From the NCBI RefSeq assembly GCF_900090315.1, contig NZ_FMHZ01000002.1, positions 4,806,501-4,870,500 on the forward strand: a stretch of DNA of 64,000 nucleotides. The letters run 5' to 3'. The stretch comes from Micromonospora citrea (GTDB lineage: Bacteria > Actinomycetota > Actinomycetes > Mycobacteriales > Micromonosporaceae). Numbering within the stretch: the first letter of the stretch is position 1; each line of letters begins with the position of its first letter. The notes under the pieces were generated by a model that made no database searches, was not told the origin of the DNA, and was given only the letters and a program-made list of their open reading frames with translations. The position numbers were made by a program, and so were the translations under genes. Shown here one piece after another: positions 61,224 to 64,000 of the stretch.

Positions 61224-61652
61224 TTAGGCCGGCCCGGCCGGGTCCTCCATCACGTTGACCATGAAGTACGCGGCCCGCTCCAGGTAGTCCCAGAACGCGG
61301 TGGCGATCTCCGGCGGCAGGTCGAGACTGTCGACGGCGCGGCGCATGTGCAGCAGCCACGCGTCCCGCTCGGCGGCGCCGATCCGGTAGGGCGCGTGGCG
61401 CATCCGCAGCCGGGGGTGCCCGCGCTGGGCCGAGTAGGTGTGCGGGCCGCCCCAGTACTGCATGAGGAACAGCGCCAGCCGGTCGGCGGCCGGGCCCAGA
61501 TCCTCCTCCGGATACATGGGGCGCAGCAGCGGGTCGGTGGCCACCCCCGCGTAGAACTCGTCCACCAGCTTGCGGAAGGTGGGCTCGCCGCCTACCGCTT
61601 CGAAGAGGGTCATCGACGCGTCGGGACGGTCGGACTCACCTGCGGCATTCAC
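61224..61652 (-). CDS. group II truncated haemoglobin
   Basis: This 142-residue globin has MTLFEAVGGEPTFRKLVDEFYAGVATDPLLRPMYPEEDL, then LALFLMQYWGGPHTYSAQRGHPRLRMRHAPYRIGAAERDAWLLHMRRAV, including the proximal His in RHAPYRI and Trp G8 in DAWLLHM. This is a complete TrHbO type. It binds O2 and is linked to NO detoxification or oxygen use in actinobacteria. GTG 61652 lies six bases after CAGGAT. An internal ATG would also give a complete globin fold. Confidence 0.95.
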   Translation of the reverse strand: MNAAGESDRPDASMTLFEAVGGEPTFRKLVDEFYAGVATDPLLRPMYPEEDLGPAADRLALFLMQYWGGPHTYSAQRGHPRLRMRHAPYRIGAAERDAWLLHMRRAVDSLDLPPEIATAFWDYLERAAYFMVNVMEDPAGPA

Positions 61653-61708
61653 CGTTCCATCCTGCCAGGTGCCACCCCGGGCGCGGGGGACGGCGGCTGT
61701 GGGTCAGC

Positions 61709-63118
61709 TCACCGCGTGCCGCTGGTGGCCGCCTCGCCGCCGGGCCGGCCGCCCACCGGGTCGTCGTCGGCATCGCCCGACCGGCCGCGCCGGTCGTCCC
61801 CGGCCGGGCCCGGCCCCGCCGTGCCGGCCCGCAGCGCGGCCTCGTTCGCCGCCTCGGCGGCCTCGATCGCCGCGTCGACCGTCGAGCGGCTCGGCCAGCG
61901 CAGGCCGGCGAGCGCCATCAGCAGGACGCCGACCGCGCTCCACACCCCGACCACGACCGGGATCGGGTAGCGCTCGGACAGCAGGCCGGTGACCAGGACG
62001 GCCAGGCCCTGGATCACCTGGATGCCGGTGGCCATCACGCCGAAGGCGCGGGCCCGGAAGCCGGTGGGCAGGGCCCGGACGAAGAGCCCGTTGGCCACCG
62101 GGAGCATGCCGGCGACCGCGAATCCGCTGGCCGCGGCGAGCAGCGCCACCACCAGCGGCGGCGGGTCGAACAGGGCGGGCACCAGGGCCAGCGGGGAGAG
62201 CACCGCCAGCGGCCGCATCAGGCTCAGCCGCCGACCCGGCCCGAAGGCCCGGCTGACGACCAGGCCGCCGACGATGAAGCCGACGGGGCTGGCGGCCATG
62301 ATGATGGCCTGGGCGGCCCCGGCGTCCAGGCCGCCGGCGTGCTCGTTGGCCCACGCGGCGGCCAGGCCCTCCGGCACCACCGAGAAGAGCATGGCGGTGA
62401 AGACCAGCACGGCGATGGCCCGCAGCACCGGGGTGCCGAACACGATCTGGAAGCCCTGCGCGGTCTCCCGCAGCAGGTGGCTGCGGTGCGCGGCGGTCAT
62501 CGCCGGCGGCCGGTCGGCCACGCCGGAGCGGACCAGCACGGCCGACAGCGCGAACGTCGCGGCGTTCACCAGGAGCGCGACCGTCGGGTCGAAGGCGGCG
62601 ATGGCGGCGCCCGCGAGGTAGCCGACGACCTGGGCCGCCTGGCCGACGCTGCTGTTGATCGACAACCCGACCACCAGCCGGTCCCCGGTGAGGATCAGGG
62701 GGAGCAGCGCGGACTTGGCCGCCTGGCTGGGCGGATTGGCCAGGGTGGTGGCGAAGAGCAGCGCCAGGACCAGCTCGACGGGCATGCCGGGGATGGCGAT
62801 GCCCACCATCAGCACCATCCGCACCAGGTCGCAGGCGACCATGACCTGCCGGTAGCGGTGCCGCTCCGCGAGCGTGGCGAGCAGGGGACCACCTACCAGC
62901 CAGGGCAGGTAGCTGACCGCGAAGGCGGCCGCGGAGAGCGCGACCGAGCGGGTCTCCTCGTAGACCAGCAGGGTGACCGCGGCCTTGGCGATGTAGTCGC
63001 CGATCCAGGAGAGAGCGCTCGCCGAGAAGACGGCGCGGTATTCGCGATTGGCGAACACCTCGCGGAAGGTTGCCGGGCCTTCCGGGGATGGTCGCTCGTC
63101 GGGCACCGTCGCCTCCAT
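61709..63118 (-). CDS. MFS transporter
   Basis: This 469-residue protein has twelve transmembrane segments and resembles the MFS_3/enterobactin-exporter-like group: FREVFANREYRAVFSASALSWIGDYIAKAAVTLLVYEETRS, GGPLLATLAERHRYRQVMVACDLVR and VVPEGLAAAWANEHAG. An acidic tail (GRSGDADDDPVGGRPGG) ends it. Drug or siderophore export is possible; no neighbour decides. It is followed by 56 bases to the globin gene and may be co-transcribed. Confidence 0.88.
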   Translation of the reverse strand: MEATVPDERPSPEGPATFREVFANREYRAVFSASALSWIGDYIAKAAVTLLVYEETRSVALSAAAFAVSYLPWLVGGPLLATLAERHRYRQVMVACDLVRMVLMVGIAIPGMPVELVLALLFATTLANPPSQAAKSALLPLILTGDRLVVGLSINSSVGQAAQVVGYLAGAAIAAFDPTVALLVNAATFALSAVLVRSGVADRPPAMTAAHRSHLLRETAQGFQIVFGTPVLRAIAVLVFTAMLFSVVPEGLAAAWANEHAGGLDAGAAQAIIMAASPVGFIVGGLVVSRAFGPGRRLSLMRPLAVLSPLALVPALFDPPPLVVALLAAASGFAVAGMLPVANGLFVRALPTGFRARAFGVMATGIQVIQGLAVLVTGLLSERYPIPVVVGVWSAVGVLLMALAGLRWPSRSTVDAAIEAAEAANEAALRAGTAGPGPAGDDRRGRSGDADDDPVGGRPGGEAATSGTR

Positions 63119-63350
63119 CGTTCCCCTGGGCGGGCCACTCGTGATGGACGGGCCCGGGAACCGTCGTCAGATCTACGGATCAGCGAGGACGTGATCACGC
63201 TCCGGGGGGAGCGCGTGCACCGGATTCTGCCCGATCGTCTGACAACTGGCTAGGGCGAACGGATTGATCGTCGCATCCCCGACTGAACGAACGGACGATA
63301 CCCGAGGGGCCACCCGGACCGCGACCCCCGCCTATGTCGAACCGCCCCGC
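63119..63350. other. 232-base intergenic region without a recognisable gene
   Basis: The stretch separates two minus-strand genes. It must hold the MFS promoter and the end of the MscS transcript. I see no clear hairpin, repeat or small gene. Confidence 0.5.
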
Positions 63351-64000
63351 TCAGGTCGCGCCGCCCTGTCCCGTCTCGCCGGGGGTGTGGACGGGCAGGC
63401 CGGGGTAGAGCCGCGCGGCGGCGATCTTCGCGGTGATGCCCGAGTTCTCCAGCGCCTCGGCCAGCCGGCGGCGCAGCTCCCGGCCGACCGCGAACTGCCC
63501 GTCGGCCGTCGTCTTGACCACCGTACGGATCACCGCGCCCTCGACCGTCATCTGCTCGACGCCGAGCACCTCGGGCGGCTCGACGATCTCCGGCGACAGT
63601 TCGGGATCCACCGCCAGGGAGGCGGCGGCGGTACGCAGCACCGCCGTCGCCTCCTCCGTGCCGGCGAAACCGATGGGCAGGTCGACCACGACCAGGGCCC
63701 AGCCCTGGCTCTTGTTGCCCACCCGGACGATCTCGCCGTTGCGGATGTACCAGAGCACGCCCCGCCCGTCGCGGACCGTCGTGACCCGCAGCCCGACCGA
63801 CTCCACCACGCCCGTCGCCTCGCCGAGGTCCACCGTGTCGCCGACGCCGTACTGGTCCTCGATCAGCATGAACAGGCCGGCGATCAGGTCCTTGACCAGG
63901 CTCTGCGCGCCGAAGCCCAGCGCCACGCCCGCGATGCCGGCGCTGGCCAGCAGCGGCGCCAGGTCGAAGCTGAACTCCTTGAGCACCATCAGCACCGCGA
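63351..64000 (-). CDS. MscS-family mechanosensitive ion channel (partial)
   Basis: The C-terminal 216 residues are present; the N-terminus lies beyond the right window edge. It has the pore helix and MscS core ASAGIAGVALGFGAQSLVKDLIAGLFMLIEDQYGVGDTVDLGEATGVVESVGLRVTTVRDGRGVLWYIRNGEIVRVGNKSQGWA. This is typical of the MscS beta domain, followed by the C-terminal alpha/beta part with a short tail. It opens under membrane tension to release solutes. No start can be assigned. Confidence 0.93.
   Translation of the reverse strand, partial: AVLMVLKEFSFDLAPLLASAGIAGVALGFGAQSLVKDLIAGLFMLIEDQYGVGDTVDLGEATGVVESVGLRVTTVRDGRGVLWYIRNGEIVRVGNKSQGWALVVVDLPIGFAGTEEATAVLRTAAASLAVDPELSPEIVEPPEVLGVEQMTVEGAVIRTVVKTTADGQFAVGRELRRRLAEALENSGITAKIAAARLYPGLPVHTPGETGQGGAT

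Overview
The window is a GC-rich (about 73% by eye) actinobacterial chromosome segment. Strong G/C bias at third codon positions, frequent GTG starts, many leaderless-type promoters, a GC-rich terminator style and the gene content (kinase plus mycosin-like protease, OtsA with an OtsB-GH15 fusion, split cobalamin genes, DUF6158, DUF1360 and DUF3817 proteins) point to Micromonosporaceae, most likely Micromonospora or a close relative. This assignment is inferred from style and content; no rRNA is present. I see no insertion sequence, prophage, CRISPR array or integrase, so this is mainly core chromosome with small accessory patches.

Layout. 1-3335: small conserved proteins of unknown role (DUF3817, DUF6158, SRPBCC, DUF1360) and a gap holding three copies of a 22-bp motif. 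3336-4640: DAHP synthase (minus strand) behind a leader that encodes a 19-residue peptide with Tyr, Trp and Phe codons, followed by an intrinsic terminator. 4831-9610: a signalling cassette made of a receptor Ser/Thr kinase, an FHA-HTH protein, a Pro/Gln-rich membrane protein and a mycosin-like subtilase. 9768-16654: M16 peptidase pair, aspartate-semialdehyde dehydrogenase, CBS protein and winged-helix protein, with a 25-bp tandem repeat. 16801-19238: SCP2-like protein and a glycogen-debranching-type enzyme. 19438-24255: hydrolase, acyltransferase, an interspersed inverted-repeat element, isochorismatase-fold hydrolase, GlxA-type regulator and response regulator. 24228-26637: two sensor kinases, one of them degenerate. 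26728-31789: methyltransferase, small secreted or anchored proteins, PadR with its membrane partner and an MFS transporter. 31914-31986: tRNA-Arg(UCU).

32153-35619: protease-like protein, lipase-like hydrolase, HPF/RaiA-type protein and an accessory SSB with two perfect DnaA boxes upstream. 35991-53203: cobalamin genes in two blocks, cobD-cobQ and then cobB, cobC, cobT and cobA/cysG. These are interrupted by rhodanese, a uridine-kinase-like protein, M20 peptidase, ATP-dependent DNA ligase, SURF1, GNAT and a class A PBP. 53304-57304: otsA and an otsB-GH15 fusion for trehalose metabolism. 57636-61199: ettA, a thioesterase and unknown proteins. 61224-64000: truncated haemoglobin, MFS transporter and a partial MscS channel.

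Connections. The cobalamin genes cover corrin amidation, aminopropanol attachment and lower-ligand activation, but no cobalamin riboswitch is visible. The kinase, FHA and subtilase genes are co-oriented and close together or overlapping, so they may act together at the envelope. About seventeen starts show a TANNNT-like (or CAGGAT) box 6-7 nt before ATG/GTG, the actinobacterial leaderless signature. I used it to choose several starts.
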